NCBI RefSeq assembly: GCF_946190065.1 | Contig: NZ_CAMHZD010000002.1 | Span: 1 to 64,000, forward strand | Source of the DNA: Streptococcus mitis | GTDB taxonomy: Bacteria > Bacillota > Bacilli > Lactobacillales > Streptococcaceae | DNA length: 64,000 nt | Reading direction: 5' to 3' | Shown here: positions 39,544-47,834 of the stretch, in pieces | Layout: each line of letters begins with the position of its first letter | Position numbering within the stretch: the stretch's first letter is position 1 | The notes under the pieces: generated by a model | Told to the model about the DNA's origin: nothing | The model's database searches: none | What the model saw: the letters and a program-made list of their open reading frames with translations, nothing else | Position numbers and translations under genes: made by a program

Positions 39544-39605
39544 ACAAAACTCCTATATATATTTAAACGAATTATTTCTTGAACGCGCTTTCTTGAAACA
39601 ATAAG

Positions 39606-39644
39606 AGTATAACATAAAAAATATTATAGATGCAAGCGTTTTCT
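39606..39644 (-). promoter_or_regulatory. lly promoter overlapped by a cre (CcpA) site
   Basis: On the minus strand TTGCAT (39630-39635), 18 bp, TATACT (39606-39611) with TGT before it (extended -10). The + strand 15-mer at 39630-39644, ATGCAAGCGTTTTCT, fits the cre consensus WTGNAANCGNWNNCW at every defined position and covers the -35 box. CcpA binding there would repress the toxin gene when glucose is plentiful (inference). Confidence 0.7.
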
Positions 39645-39734
39645 TAAAAAATATTATTTTTTATTAGCTCAATTTGTATAGTTGTTCATATGTTAATAAT
39701 TTCACATCTAAATACAAAGCGGTCTATACCACTA

Positions 39735-39796
39735 AAAACAAGAAAACGAACAGGCTTCAGTCTCTATCAGTTGGGAATCAGCACTGTTCGTTTTTG
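39735..39796. terminator. Stem-loop between parC and lly
   Basis: AAAACGAACAG (from 39743) pairs with CTGTTCGTTTT (to 39794) across a ~31-nt loop; T runs flank it in both directions. It lies in the gap between lly and the parC 3' end and probably ends parC transcription. Confidence 0.55.
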
Positions 39797-39870
39797 TATA
39801 TATAATCAAATTCAATTCTTAAATCTATAACTTAACAAATTTCTCAATGAAAAGCTTTTCATTGTTTTTA

Positions 39871-42351
39871 TCATTTTTTAGATTCAAATTCTGTATAAGT
39901 TTCCTGAAGATAGGCGTCAAAAACTTCTTCATCTGAAATCGTGTCAGAAATGAAGCTTCCGTTGCTAGTCCTTTCTGACAGGTTCAAGTCTTGCAATCGG
40001 CTTTCATAGATTGTTCCTTTGTTTGATTGAACAAGCAGAGTTTGGTTGTTCTCTTCTACTTCTGTACTGAAGAGATTACCGATGAAACCTTGTTCTGCAA
40101 CTGCACCAGCCAAGAAGACACGGTGCGGTTTGTTTTTCAACTCACGTAAGACTTGTAATCCTCGTTTGGCACGGCTGGTTGCTGGAATTTCGTCAATAGA
40201 AACACGTTTCAAACTTCCACGCTGAGTCAAGAGGTAGAAGGACGAGGTATTACAGATAAAGGCCGATTGGAGGACATCATCTTCTTTCAGGTTCATAGCC
40301 TTGACACCTGCTGCCTTGGCACCGACAACCGGAACCTCTTCAATATTGAAACGCAGTGCATAACCATTTTGGCTAATCAAGAGAACATCATCCAGTTTAA
40401 TTGGAGCCACTGCCACAATCTGGTCTGTCTCGTCTTTAAGCTTAGCATACTTAACAGACTTAGACTTGTAGGTCCGCCATGGGGTGAATTCTTTGCGTTC
40501 TACACGTTTGATTTGACCAAGACGAGTCGCAGTAAAGTAGGTTGTCGCATCATCAAACTGATCCACGACTTCCACATAAAGGATTTCTTCGTTAGTTTCA
40601 AAGTTTGTAATAGTCTGGCTCAGATGCTCTCCGATGTCCTTCCAGCGAATGTCTGCCAATTCATGGATTGGTCGATAAATGACATTTCCAAGAGTCGTGA
40701 ACATCAAAAGATGCTGGGTTGTCTTGGCAGATTGAACAAAGATTAAACGGTCATCATCACGTTTGCCAATTTCTTCCAGCGTTGAAGCGGCAAAGGAACG
40801 TGGGCTGGTACGCTTGATGTAACCTGCCTTGGTCACGCTGACGTAGGTATCTTCCTCGGCAATCAAACTAGCTGTATCAATCTCGATTGCTTTCGCAGTG
40901 TCTTCTAAAGTGCTCAAACGCGGAGTCGCAAATTTCTTTTTAACCTCACGAAGCTCTTTCTTCATGAGATTGTACATAGTTCGTTCATCACCAATAATAG
41001 CCGCCAGCATAGCAATCTTCTCACGAAGTTCTGCTTCTTCTTCCTGCAAGACAACCACATCTGTATTGGTCAAACGGTAAAGTTGCAAGGTTACGATAGC
41101 CTCAGCCTGCTCCTCTGTAAAATCATAGCTGACCTTGAGGTTTTCCTTGGCGTCAGCCTTATTCTCGGATGAACGGATAAGGGCAATGACTTCGTCTAAA
41201 ATCGAAATCACACGAATCAAACCTTCGACAATATGGAGACGTTTCTCAGCCTTTTCTTTGTCAAAGCGTGAACGCGCCAAAATGACTTCACGGCGGTGGG
41301 CGATATAGCTGGACAAGATTGGGACAATCCCAACCTGACGAGGTGTGAAATTATCAATCGCCACCATATTAAAGTTATAGTTGATTTGCAGGTCTGTGTA
41401 CTTAAAGAGATAGTTAAGAACCAGCTCCGTATTGGCGTCTTTCTTGAGTTCGATAGCGATACGAAGACCGTCACGGTCAGATTCGTCCCGAACCTCAGCA
41501 ATCCCAGCTACCTTGTTATTGACACGAACATCATCGATTTTCTTGACTAGATTGGCCTTGTTGATTTCATAAGGAATCTCAGTAATAACAATTTGTTCCT
41601 TACCACCTTTTAGCTTTTCAATCTCCGTCTTGGAACGAACAACTACGCGCCCTTTCCCAGTTTCATAGGCCTTCTTGATTTCATCACGACCCTGGATAAT
41701 CCCTCCAGTCGGGAAGTCTGGTCCAGGCAAGAATTCCATGAGTTTATCAACCTTTGCAGTTGGGTGGTCAATCATGTAAACCGCTGCATCGATGACCTCA
41801 GCCAAATTATGGGGAGGAATGTCTGTGGCATAACCAGCCGAAATCCCAGTCGAACCATTGACCAAGAGGTTTGGAAAGGCTGCTGGCAAGACTGTCGGCT
41901 CTTTCTCGGTATCGTCAAAGTTCCAAGCAAAAGGAACGGTCTTTTTCTCGATATCCTGAAGAAGATAACCCGCAATCTCAGACAAACGCGCCTCAGTATA
42001 ACGCATAGCCGCAGGCGGATCTCCGTCCATAGAACCGTTATTACCGTGCATTTCGACTAGAATCTCACGGTTCTTCCAGTCCTGAGACATACGGACCATG
42101 GCATCATAGATAGAACTGTCACCGTGTGGGTGGAAATTCCCCATGATATTACCGACAGACTTAGCCGACTTACGATAGCTCTTGTCAAAGGTATTGCCAT
42201 CCTTATTCATCGAATAAAGAATACGACGTTGAACCGGCTTCAACCCATCACGAATATCTGGCAAAGCTCGGTCTTGAATAATGTACTTGGAGTAGCGACC
42301 AAAGCGCTCTCCCATGATGTCCTCCAGGGACATGTTTTGAATGTTAGACAT
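39871..42351 (-). CDS. parC: DNA topoisomerase IV subunit A
   Basis: An 826-residue GyrA/ParC-type subunit that decatenates chromosomes with ParE. Catalytic Tyr118 lies in AAMRYTEARLSE. The quinolone-determining residues are wild type (Ser79, Asp83, Lys137). Gly52 and Asp91 are present. C-terminal beta-pinwheel blades follow residue ~490. The start MSNIQNMSLED at 42351 lacks a Shine-Dalgarno sequence; a strong GGAGG occurs only inside the coding region (Leu-Glu-Asp, residues 9-11) before Met13, but ParC homologues support the upstream start. Confidence 0.96.
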   Translation of the reverse strand: MSNIQNMSLEDIMGERFGRYSKYIIQDRALPDIRDGLKPVQRRILYSMNKDGNTFDKSYRKSAKSVGNIMGNFHPHGDSSIYDAMVRMSQDWKNREILVEMHGNNGSMDGDPPAAMRYTEARLSEIAGYLLQDIEKKTVPFAWNFDDTEKEPTVLPAAFPNLLVNGSTGISAGYATDIPPHNLAEVIDAAVYMIDHPTAKVDKLMEFLPGPDFPTGGIIQGRDEIKKAYETGKGRVVVRSKTEIEKLKGGKEQIVITEIPYEINKANLVKKIDDVRVNNKVAGIAEVRDESDRDGLRIAIELKKDANTELVLNYLFKYTDLQINYNFNMVAIDNFTPRQVGIVPILSSYIAHRREVILARSRFDKEKAEKRLHIVEGLIRVISILDEVIALIRSSENKADAKENLKVSYDFTEEQAEAIVTLQLYRLTNTDVVVLQEEEAELREKIAMLAAIIGDERTMYNLMKKELREVKKKFATPRLSTLEDTAKAIEIDTASLIAEEDTYVSVTKAGYIKRTSPRSFAASTLEEIGKRDDDRLIFVQSAKTTQHLLMFTTLGNVIYRPIHELADIRWKDIGEHLSQTITNFETNEEILYVEVVDQFDDATTYFTATRLGQIKRVERKEFTPWRTYKSKSVKYAKLKDETDQIVAVAPIKLDDVLLISQNGYALRFNIEEVPVVGAKAAGVKAMNLKEDDVLQSAFICNTSSFYLLTQRGSLKRVSIDEIPATSRAKRGLQVLRELKNKPHRVFLAGAVAEQGFIGNLFSTEVEENNQTLLVQSNKGTIYESRLQDLNLSERTSNGSFISDTISDEEVFDAYLQETYTEFESKK

Positions 42352-42360
42352 AAGATACAA

Positions 42361-42676
42361 AGGGACAATTCGGCTTGCCGAAAATTTCTGTAGAAAAATA
42401 GGAAATCGATGTAAGGTTCTATGAACCCAAGTCGATTTCTCTTTTTTCTTAAGTCTTAGTCCCGTGTTCAGTTACGATAAGTAACTAAACTATCCTTTCT
42501 GTAGTTTAAAGTATTTAAAATTTGTTGCTTCAGTTAGTAATAAGGAGTTTTCGCATAGCATTTAGGGCGTGTTCAACTCCTTTCGAAGAATGGAGAGTAA
42601 ATATTATGGAAAAAGAAAAAATATAGAGTAAGTGAGTTTCATCCAATTCCTGTATCGTCATTTCCACTTGAAATGT
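42361..42676. other. Non-coding region upstream of parC
   Basis: 316 bp without a supportable gene. It holds three inverted repeats: TTCGGC/GCCGAA (42369-42382), the two-part hairpin at 42402-42439, and AGTTAC/GTAACT (42470-42486). No strong promoter for parC is evident to me within it. Confidence 0.6.
42398..42450. terminator. Two-part hairpin between the RelA-like gene and parC
   Basis: GAAATCGA / TCGATTTC outer stem and GGTTC / GAACC inner stem. The + strand is followed by TCTTTTTTC and the minus strand by CTATTTTTC. It probably ends the parE-aadE-like-RelA-like transcript, or forms part of the parC leader. Confidence 0.5.
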
Positions 42677-43237
42677 CTACTCCACAAATCCTCGTTTATA
42701 TTTGATATGGCTGGCAATATTACTATCTACATCTTTCTTATCCCAAAGTTGGAGTTCCCATGGGTAATAAAAATTACTTTTATTTTTAAAATAGATATGA
42801 ATGCCGACATAGCCATCTTTATCACGTAAATACCAGTTTTTTAGTCCGTAAATCTCTTGCCAATCATCTAATTTATCCATGACTTGAGCTATCTCTTTGG
42901 AACTTAAAATCATACGAGCACCAAAAATATCATTAAGAATTGAATTCACAGGATAGCCCTCTTGACGCTCTGAAAAACGTGTAATTTTATCTAAAATAGA
43001 CTCAGAAGTTTTGACACGATATACATAGGCAATATCTTGGACATCCGCTTTCATCAGATAATCATTAATTGACTCATGTAAATTCAGACGGTAGGCCAAA
43101 ATCGCTTTAGTCGGAACTTTTGAAAATGTATGCTTGAGATTGATTTTTTCCACCTTACCCGTTTCAAAATAATCTTTAGAATATTCTCTATGAATACGAT
43201 TAACCTCTGTAATGAGGCGTTCCACTTTTTCAATCAT
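42677..43237 (-). CDS. RelA/SpoT-fold nucleotidyltransferase (GTP pyrophosphokinase-like)
   Basis: A 186-residue single-domain protein with the (p)ppGpp-synthetase pattern: YRVKTSESILDKITRF (residues 73-88), Asp103 and Arg108 in NDIFGARMI, Tyr143 and His147 in DGYVGIHIYF, and Glu161-Leu-Gln163 followed by SHIKYK. It has no hydrolase, TGS or ACT domain. It is divergent from the usual small alarmone synthetases, so alarmone synthesis, a toxic synthetase or tRNA/nucleotide modification are all possible. A good ribosome site (GAGGAGAAGACTC) precedes the ATG, 29 bp after the AadE-like gene. Likely the last gene of the parE transcript. Confidence 0.75.
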   Translation of the reverse strand: MIEKVERLITEVNRIHREYSKDYFETGKVEKINLKHTFSKVPTKAILAYRLNLHESINDYLMKADVQDIAYVYRVKTSESILDKITRFSERQEGYPVNSILNDIFGARMILSSKEIAQVMDKLDDWQEIYGLKNWYLRDKDGYVGIHIYFKNKSNFYYPWELQLWDKKDVDSNIASHIKYKRGFVE

Positions 43238-43266
43238 GAGTCTTCTCCTCTCGCTTTTTCATTTTT

Positions 43267-44094
43267 CTAGTTATTCCCAAACTTCTTCACTCTTTCCTCA
43301 GCATACTCAATCATATTCTCAGCCACTTCCGTATCATAGTCAAAACCCATCTTTTGAGCAAAGAATTGAGCTTCTTGATGAAAAAGTTGCATCGTAGCAA
43401 ACAAAGACTGAGTAAGTTTCTCTATACTTGAAAAATCAAGTAGAGCAAAGAATTCCTTCTCTTTCTCATCAGGTAAATAGTTAAAGAGATACTTATAATT
43501 CTTTCCAATGTCGACCTTTCCCCTGTCACTTACCACTTGCCAAGTCAAGACCTTCAAGAGTTCTTGTTGACAAATACCGTAGAGATGGTCGGTCGCATAG
43601 ATAAGTTGCTTTCGATAAATTCCTTTGATCACGTAGGCTGATACCCACCAAAATTCATTGCAAGAATTTTTAAAATCCGTCTCACTAGCTTGATGTATCC
43701 AGAAACGCTCTAGATTTGGGGAATAGGGTTCAAATAAATGTTCTGGGTCTTCCAAAACAGTGAATCCTGCCTCACTATCCACCCACTCCTTGATATGCTC
43801 TTTGGGGCAGAGGGTCAAATCAATGCGGTTACCATCCTCAAAGAGCATAAGAAATAAACGGCGATGTCCCAATCTAACCTCTTGCTCGATAATGCGTTTG
43901 CCAAACTGCTCCAACCAAGAAAGGTCGCTCGTCAGATTATCTAAATCATCCACGACATAGACCACGTCATAGTCTTGAAATTCATCTTTTGGGGCCTTTG
44001 GGTTTATCCGTGAACCAGACATGGCCACAGCTTCTACTTTTAAGTTTTTAGCAGTTTGTAAAATTACATCGAGCATTTCTGTTTCAGTTCTCAT
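43267..44094 (-). CDS. AadE-like aminoglycoside 6-nucleotidyltransferase homologue
   Basis: A 275-residue protein of the streptomycin 6-adenylyltransferase family. The nucleotidyltransferase signature is G27-S-R29 with metal ligands D41 and D43 (FQDYDVVYVVDD) and a third acidic residue in GNRIDLTLCP. Chromosomal homologues in streptococci are common, and drug modification is not implied. The start MRTETEML matches the family; an in-frame ATG at 44106 is possible, and neither has a strong ribosome site. It starts 28 bp after the parE stop. Confidence 0.82.
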   Translation of the reverse strand: MRTETEMLDVILQTAKNLKVEAVAMSGSRINPKAPKDEFQDYDVVYVVDDLDNLTSDLSWLEQFGKRIIEQEVRLGHRRLFLMLFEDGNRIDLTLCPKEHIKEWVDSEAGFTVLEDPEHLFEPYSPNLERFWIHQASETDFKNSCNEFWWVSAYVIKGIYRKQLIYATDHLYGICQQELLKVLTWQVVSDRGKVDIGKNYKYLFNYLPDEKEKEFFALLDFSSIEKLTQSLFATMQLFHQEAQFFAQKMGFDYDTEVAENMIEYAEERVKKFGNN

Positions 44095-44121
44095 GTCAAT
44101 ACCCATTCATTAAAAAGTGAC

Positions 44122-46065
44122 TTAAAACACTGTCGCTTCTTCCAGCGTAAACTTGACATTATCTTCAATCCACTTACGGCGTGGTTCAACCTTGTCTCCC
44201 ATGAGGACATTGACACGGCGTTCGGCACGTGCTAGGTCTTCGATGGTGACACGGATGAGGGTGCGAGTTTCTGGATTCATGGTTGTTTCCCAGAGCTGGT
44301 CGGCGTTCATCTCACCGAGACCTTTATAACGTTGGAGTGTAGCACCTTTACCAAATTGTTTGCGGAGTTCTTCTAGTTCACCGTCCGTCCAAGCGTAGGC
44401 CACTTCTTCTTTCTTTCCTTTCCCTTTTGACATCTTGTAAAGAGGTGGAAGGGCAATATAAACATGTCCTGCCTCAACTAGCGGACGCATGTAACGGTAG
44501 AAAAATGTCAAGAGCAAGGTCTGGATGTGGGCACCGTCGGTATCCGCATCGGTCATAATAATAATCTTGTCGTAGTTAGCATCCTCAATAGAGAAGTCTG
44601 CTCCGACACCCGCACCGATGGTATAAATCATGGTGTTAATTTCTTCATTTTTGAGGATATCCGCCATCTTGGCCTTGGCTGTATTGATAACCTTACCACG
44701 AAGAGGCAGAATAGCCTGGAACTTGCGGTCACGGCCTTGTTTGGCAGAGCCACCGGCAGAATCCCCCTCGACTAGATAGAGTTCATTCTTGGCTGGATTC
44801 TTAGACTGGGCTGGGGTCAATTTCCCAGACAACAAGCCTTTGTCTTTTTTATTCTTCTTCCCATTTCGGCTCTCATCACGCGCCTTACGTGCCGCTTCGC
44901 GAGCATCACGCGCCTTGATAGCCTTGCGGATGAGGTTAGAAGCCAATTCCCCATTTTCCATAAGGAAGAAGGTCAACTTATCAGCTACAATCCCATCAAC
45001 AACTGGGCGAGCTAGTGGACTGCCTAGTTTATCCTTAGTCTGACCTTCAAACTGAAGGTGTTCTTCAGGAACAAGAATAGAAAGAACGGCCGCTAGTCCC
45101 TCACGATAGTCTGAGCCTTCAAGGTTTTTATCTTTTTCCTTGAGAAGACCTGTCTTACGCGCGTAGTCATTCATGACCTTAGTGATAGCAGACTTGAGTC
45201 CTGTCTCATGTGTTCCACCATCCTTGGTGCGAACGTTATTGACAAAGGACAAGATGTTATCTGAAAATCCATCATTGTACTGAAGGGCGACTTCCACTTG
45301 AAAACCATTATCCTCACCTTCAAAATAGAGAACAGGCGTCAAGGTTTCCTTATCTTCGTTCAGATAAGAAACAAAGTCCTGAACCCCATTCTCATAGTGG
45401 AATTCAATCGCTTCATCTGTTCGTTTGTCCGTCAGAGATAAGGTCACATTTTTTAAGAGAAAAGCTGATTCATTGAGGCGCTCTGAAATGGTATTGTACT
45501 TGAAATCTGTCGTAGAGAAGATCGTCGCATCAGGCATAAACGTAACCTTGGTACCCGTCTTAGACTTAGGCGCCGTACCGATTTTCTTCAAAGTCATAAC
45601 AGGTTTGCCACCATTTTCAAAACGTTGCTTGTAAACTACACCATCACGTGTGATTTCAACCTCCAGCCAACTAGATAGGGCATTAACGACGGAAGAACCC
45701 ACCCCGTGAAGTCCACCTGATGTCTTATAACCACCTTGACCAAATTTTCCTCCGGCATGAAGGATGGTAAAGATAACCTCTACAGTTGGAATTCCCATAG
45801 CGTGCATACCTGTCGGCATCCCACGACCATGGTCTTGAACCGTTAAACTGCCGTCTTTATTAATGGTCACATCAATACGGTCACCAAATCCAGACAAGGC
45901 CTCATCAACAGCATTATCGACGATTTCCCAGACCAGGTGATGGAGACCAGCACCATCGGTCGATCCGATATACATCCCCGGACGTTTTCGAACCGCATCC
46001 AACCCTTCTAGCACCTGAATGGCGTCATCATTATAATTATTAATATTGATTTCCTTTTTTGACAC
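44122..46065 (-). CDS. parE: DNA topoisomerase IV subunit B
   Basis: A 647-residue GyrB/ParE-type ATPase subunit. GHKL ATPase motifs DNAVDEALSG, DHGRGMPTG and GGLHGVGSSVVNALS, and the Toprim motifs VEGDSAGGSAKQGRDRKFQ with PLRGK and MTDADTDGAH. The start codon is GTG at 46065 behind a strong AGGAGG. It is divergent from plsY, with the two nucleotidyltransferase-like genes downstream. Confidence 0.97.
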   Translation of the reverse strand: MSKKEININNYNDDAIQVLEGLDAVRKRPGMYIGSTDGAGLHHLVWEIVDNAVDEALSGFGDRIDVTINKDGSLTVQDHGRGMPTGMHAMGIPTVEVIFTILHAGGKFGQGGYKTSGGLHGVGSSVVNALSSWLEVEITRDGVVYKQRFENGGKPVMTLKKIGTAPKSKTGTKVTFMPDATIFSTTDFKYNTISERLNESAFLLKNVTLSLTDKRTDEAIEFHYENGVQDFVSYLNEDKETLTPVLYFEGEDNGFQVEVALQYNDGFSDNILSFVNNVRTKDGGTHETGLKSAITKVMNDYARKTGLLKEKDKNLEGSDYREGLAAVLSILVPEEHLQFEGQTKDKLGSPLARPVVDGIVADKLTFFLMENGELASNLIRKAIKARDAREAARKARDESRNGKKNKKDKGLLSGKLTPAQSKNPAKNELYLVEGDSAGGSAKQGRDRKFQAILPLRGKVINTAKAKMADILKNEEINTMIYTIGAGVGADFSIEDANYDKIIIMTDADTDGAHIQTLLLTFFYRYMRPLVEAGHVYIALPPLYKMSKGKGKKEEVAYAWTDGELEELRKQFGKGATLQRYKGLGEMNADQLWETTMNPETRTLIRVTIEDLARAERRVNVLMGDKVEPRRKWIEDNVKFTLEEATVF

Positions 46066-46185
46066 AAGGAACCTCCTATTCGTTCATCTTTACTATTCTA
46101 CAAGTTTTCTAAGGATTTTGCAAAATTTTTCTTTCTCCGCTGTGACAATTTCAGAAGAGATTCTCTGCCTTTCTTCTCCATTTCA

Positions 46186-46199
46186 TGATATAATAGGAG
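46186..46199 (+). promoter_or_regulatory. -10-like TGATATAAT merged with the plsY ribosome site
   Basis: TGA-TATAAT (TATAAT at 46189-46194) is immediately followed by AGGAG (46195-46199) and the ATG at 46201. If this is the true -10, the transcript would be leaderless; if the AGGAG is used, the promoter must lie further upstream. No -35 box is evident. Confidence 0.4.
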
Positions 46200-46200
46200 T

Positions 46201-46842
46201 ATGATTACAATAGTTTTATTAATCCTAGCCTATCTGCTGGGTTCGATTCCGTCTGGTCTCTGGATTGGACAAGTATTTTTTCAAATCAATCTGCGCGAAC
46301 ATGGTTCTGGTAACACTGGAACGACCAATACCTTCCGCATTTTAGGTAAGAAAGCTGGCATGGCAACCTTTGTCATTGACTTTTTCAAAGGAACCCTAGC
46401 AACGCTTCTTCCGATTATTTTTCATCTGCAAGGTGTTTCACCTCTTATCTTTGGACTTTTGGCTGTTATTGGTCATACTTTCCCTATCTTTGCAGGATTT
46501 AAAGGTGGTAAGGCTGTCGCAACCAGTGCGGGAGTGATTTTCGGATTTGCGCCTGTTTTCTGTCTCTACCTTGCGGTTGTTTTCTTTGGAACCCTCTATC
46601 TTGGTAGTATGATTTCACTGTCTAGTGTCACAGCATCTATCGCGGCTGTCATTGGAGTTCTACTCTTTCCACTTTTTGGTTTTATCCTGAGTCACTATGA
46701 TCCTCTCTTCATCGCTATTATCCTAGCACTTGCTAGCTTGATTATCATTCGACATAAGGATAATATCACGCGTATAAAAAATAAAACTGAAAATTTGGTC
46801 CCTTGGGGATTGAACCTAACCCATCAACATCCTAAAAAATAA
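46201..46842 (+). CDS. plsY: Acyl-phosphate:glycerol-3-phosphate acyltransferase PlsY
   Basis: A 213-residue integral membrane enzyme making lysophosphatidate, the first step of phospholipid synthesis in Gram-positives. Family motifs: [32 protein letters not shown], and [15 protein letters not shown], with about five membrane helices. It is divergent from parE. Confidence 0.97.
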   Translation: MITIVLLILAYLLGSIPSGLWIGQVFFQINLREHGSGNTGTTNTFRILGKKAGMATFVIDFFKGTLATLLPIIFHLQGVSPLIFGLLAVIGHTFPIFAGFKGGKAVATSAGVIFGFAPVFCLYLAVVFFGTLYLGSMISLSSVTASIAAVIGVLLFPLFGFILSHYDPLFIAIILALASLIIIRHKDNITRIKNKTENLVPWGLNLTHQHPKK

Positions 46843-46870
46843 AACGTCAGTACAGTACTGACGTTTTTTG
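46840..46870 (+). terminator. plsY terminator (probably bidirectional)
   Basis: AAAACGTCAGTAC / GTACTGACGTTTT near-perfect palindrome with T runs; it separates plsY from the convergent nucleoside permease gene. Confidence 0.85.
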
Positions 46871-46875
46871 TATGC

Positions 46876-47832
46876 TTATTTTGATTTGATATAGTTGATA
46901 CCATCTGCTTTTGGTGCAACTGCTTTCCCAAAGAAGGCTGCCAAGACAAGAATTGTCAAAACGTAAGGTGCGATTTGAAGGTAAACCGCAGGCACTCCTT
47001 GTAGGAATGGCAATTGAGAGCCGATAACAGCCAAACTTTGTGAAAGTCCAAAGAAGAGACTAGATAGCATGGCTCCGATTGGATTCCATTTCCCAAAGAT
47101 CATTGCAGCAAGGGCGATAAATCCAGGTCCAACAATAGTTGTCACTGAGAAGTTAACTGAGATGGATTGAGCATAAATCGCTCCACCAATTCCACCTAGG
47201 AAACCTGAAATGATAACTCCTAAGTATCTCATCTTGTAGACGTTGATTCCCAAGGTATCCGCTGCTTGAGGGTGTTCACCGACAGAGCGGAGACGAAGAC
47301 CAAAGCGAGTCTTAAAGAGAATAAACCAAGCAAGGAATGAGAAGGCAATGGCCAGATAACCAAGTAGACTAGTTGACTTGAAGAAGATATCACCAATGAC
47401 TGGGATATTAGCCAAGACTGGAAAATCAAAGCGTCCAAAAGTCTGACTTAGGTTGTCGGTTTGTCCTTTGTTATAAAGAACTTTAACCAAGAAAACTGCC
47501 AAGGCTGGCGCCATTAAGTTCAATACCGTACCGCTGACAACATGGTCTGCACGGAAATGAACCGTCGCTGCTGCGTGGATGATAGAGAAAATACCACCAA
47601 CCAATCCTGCTACAAGCAAGGATAGCCATGGAGTTGCTGCTCCAAATTGTTCAGCAAATTCAAGGTTAAAGACAACTCCAGAAAAGGCACCCATAACCAT
47701 AATTCCTTCAAGGCCGACGTTTACCACACCACCACGTTCAGAGAAAACACCACCAATACTTGTAAAGATGAGGGGAGCTGAGTAAATCAGCATAGAAGAC
47801 ACCAAGAGGGTGAGCAAGGTTGTAATAGACAT
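46876..47832 (-). CDS. nupC: Nucleoside ABC transporter permease (NupC type)
   Basis: A 318-residue permease of the BPD_transp_2 family with 8-10 hydrophobic helices (YSAPLIFTSIGGVFSERGGVVNVGLEGIM; GENPQ-like SVGEHPQAADTLGIN coupling segment). It forms the channel with the second permease at 47835-48893. In S. mutans the equivalent BmpA-NupABC system imports nucleosides broadly. Confidence 0.88.
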   Translation of the reverse strand: MSITTLLTLLVSSMLIYSAPLIFTSIGGVFSERGGVVNVGLEGIMVMGAFSGVVFNLEFAEQFGAATPWLSLLVAGLVGGIFSIIHAAATVHFRADHVVSGTVLNLMAPALAVFLVKVLYNKGQTDNLSQTFGRFDFPVLANIPVIGDIFFKSTSLLGYLAIAFSFLAWFILFKTRFGLRLRSVGEHPQAADTLGINVYKMRYLGVIISGFLGGIGGAIYAQSISVNFSVTTIVGPGFIALAAMIFGKWNPIGAMLSSLFFGLSQSLAVIGSQLPFLQGVPAVYLQIAPYVLTILVLAAFFGKAVAPKADGINYIKSK

Positions 47833-47834
47833 CT

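Noticed and set aside
42600-42626. Tiny frame MEKEKI upstream of parC on the + strand
   Set aside because: Only six codons, no ribosome site, not supportable.
43267-44094. Calling the AadE-like gene an acquired streptomycin-resistance determinant
   Set aside because: It lies in a chromosomal housekeeping locus with no mobile-element flanks, and base composition looks like its neighbours; resistance is not implied by family membership.
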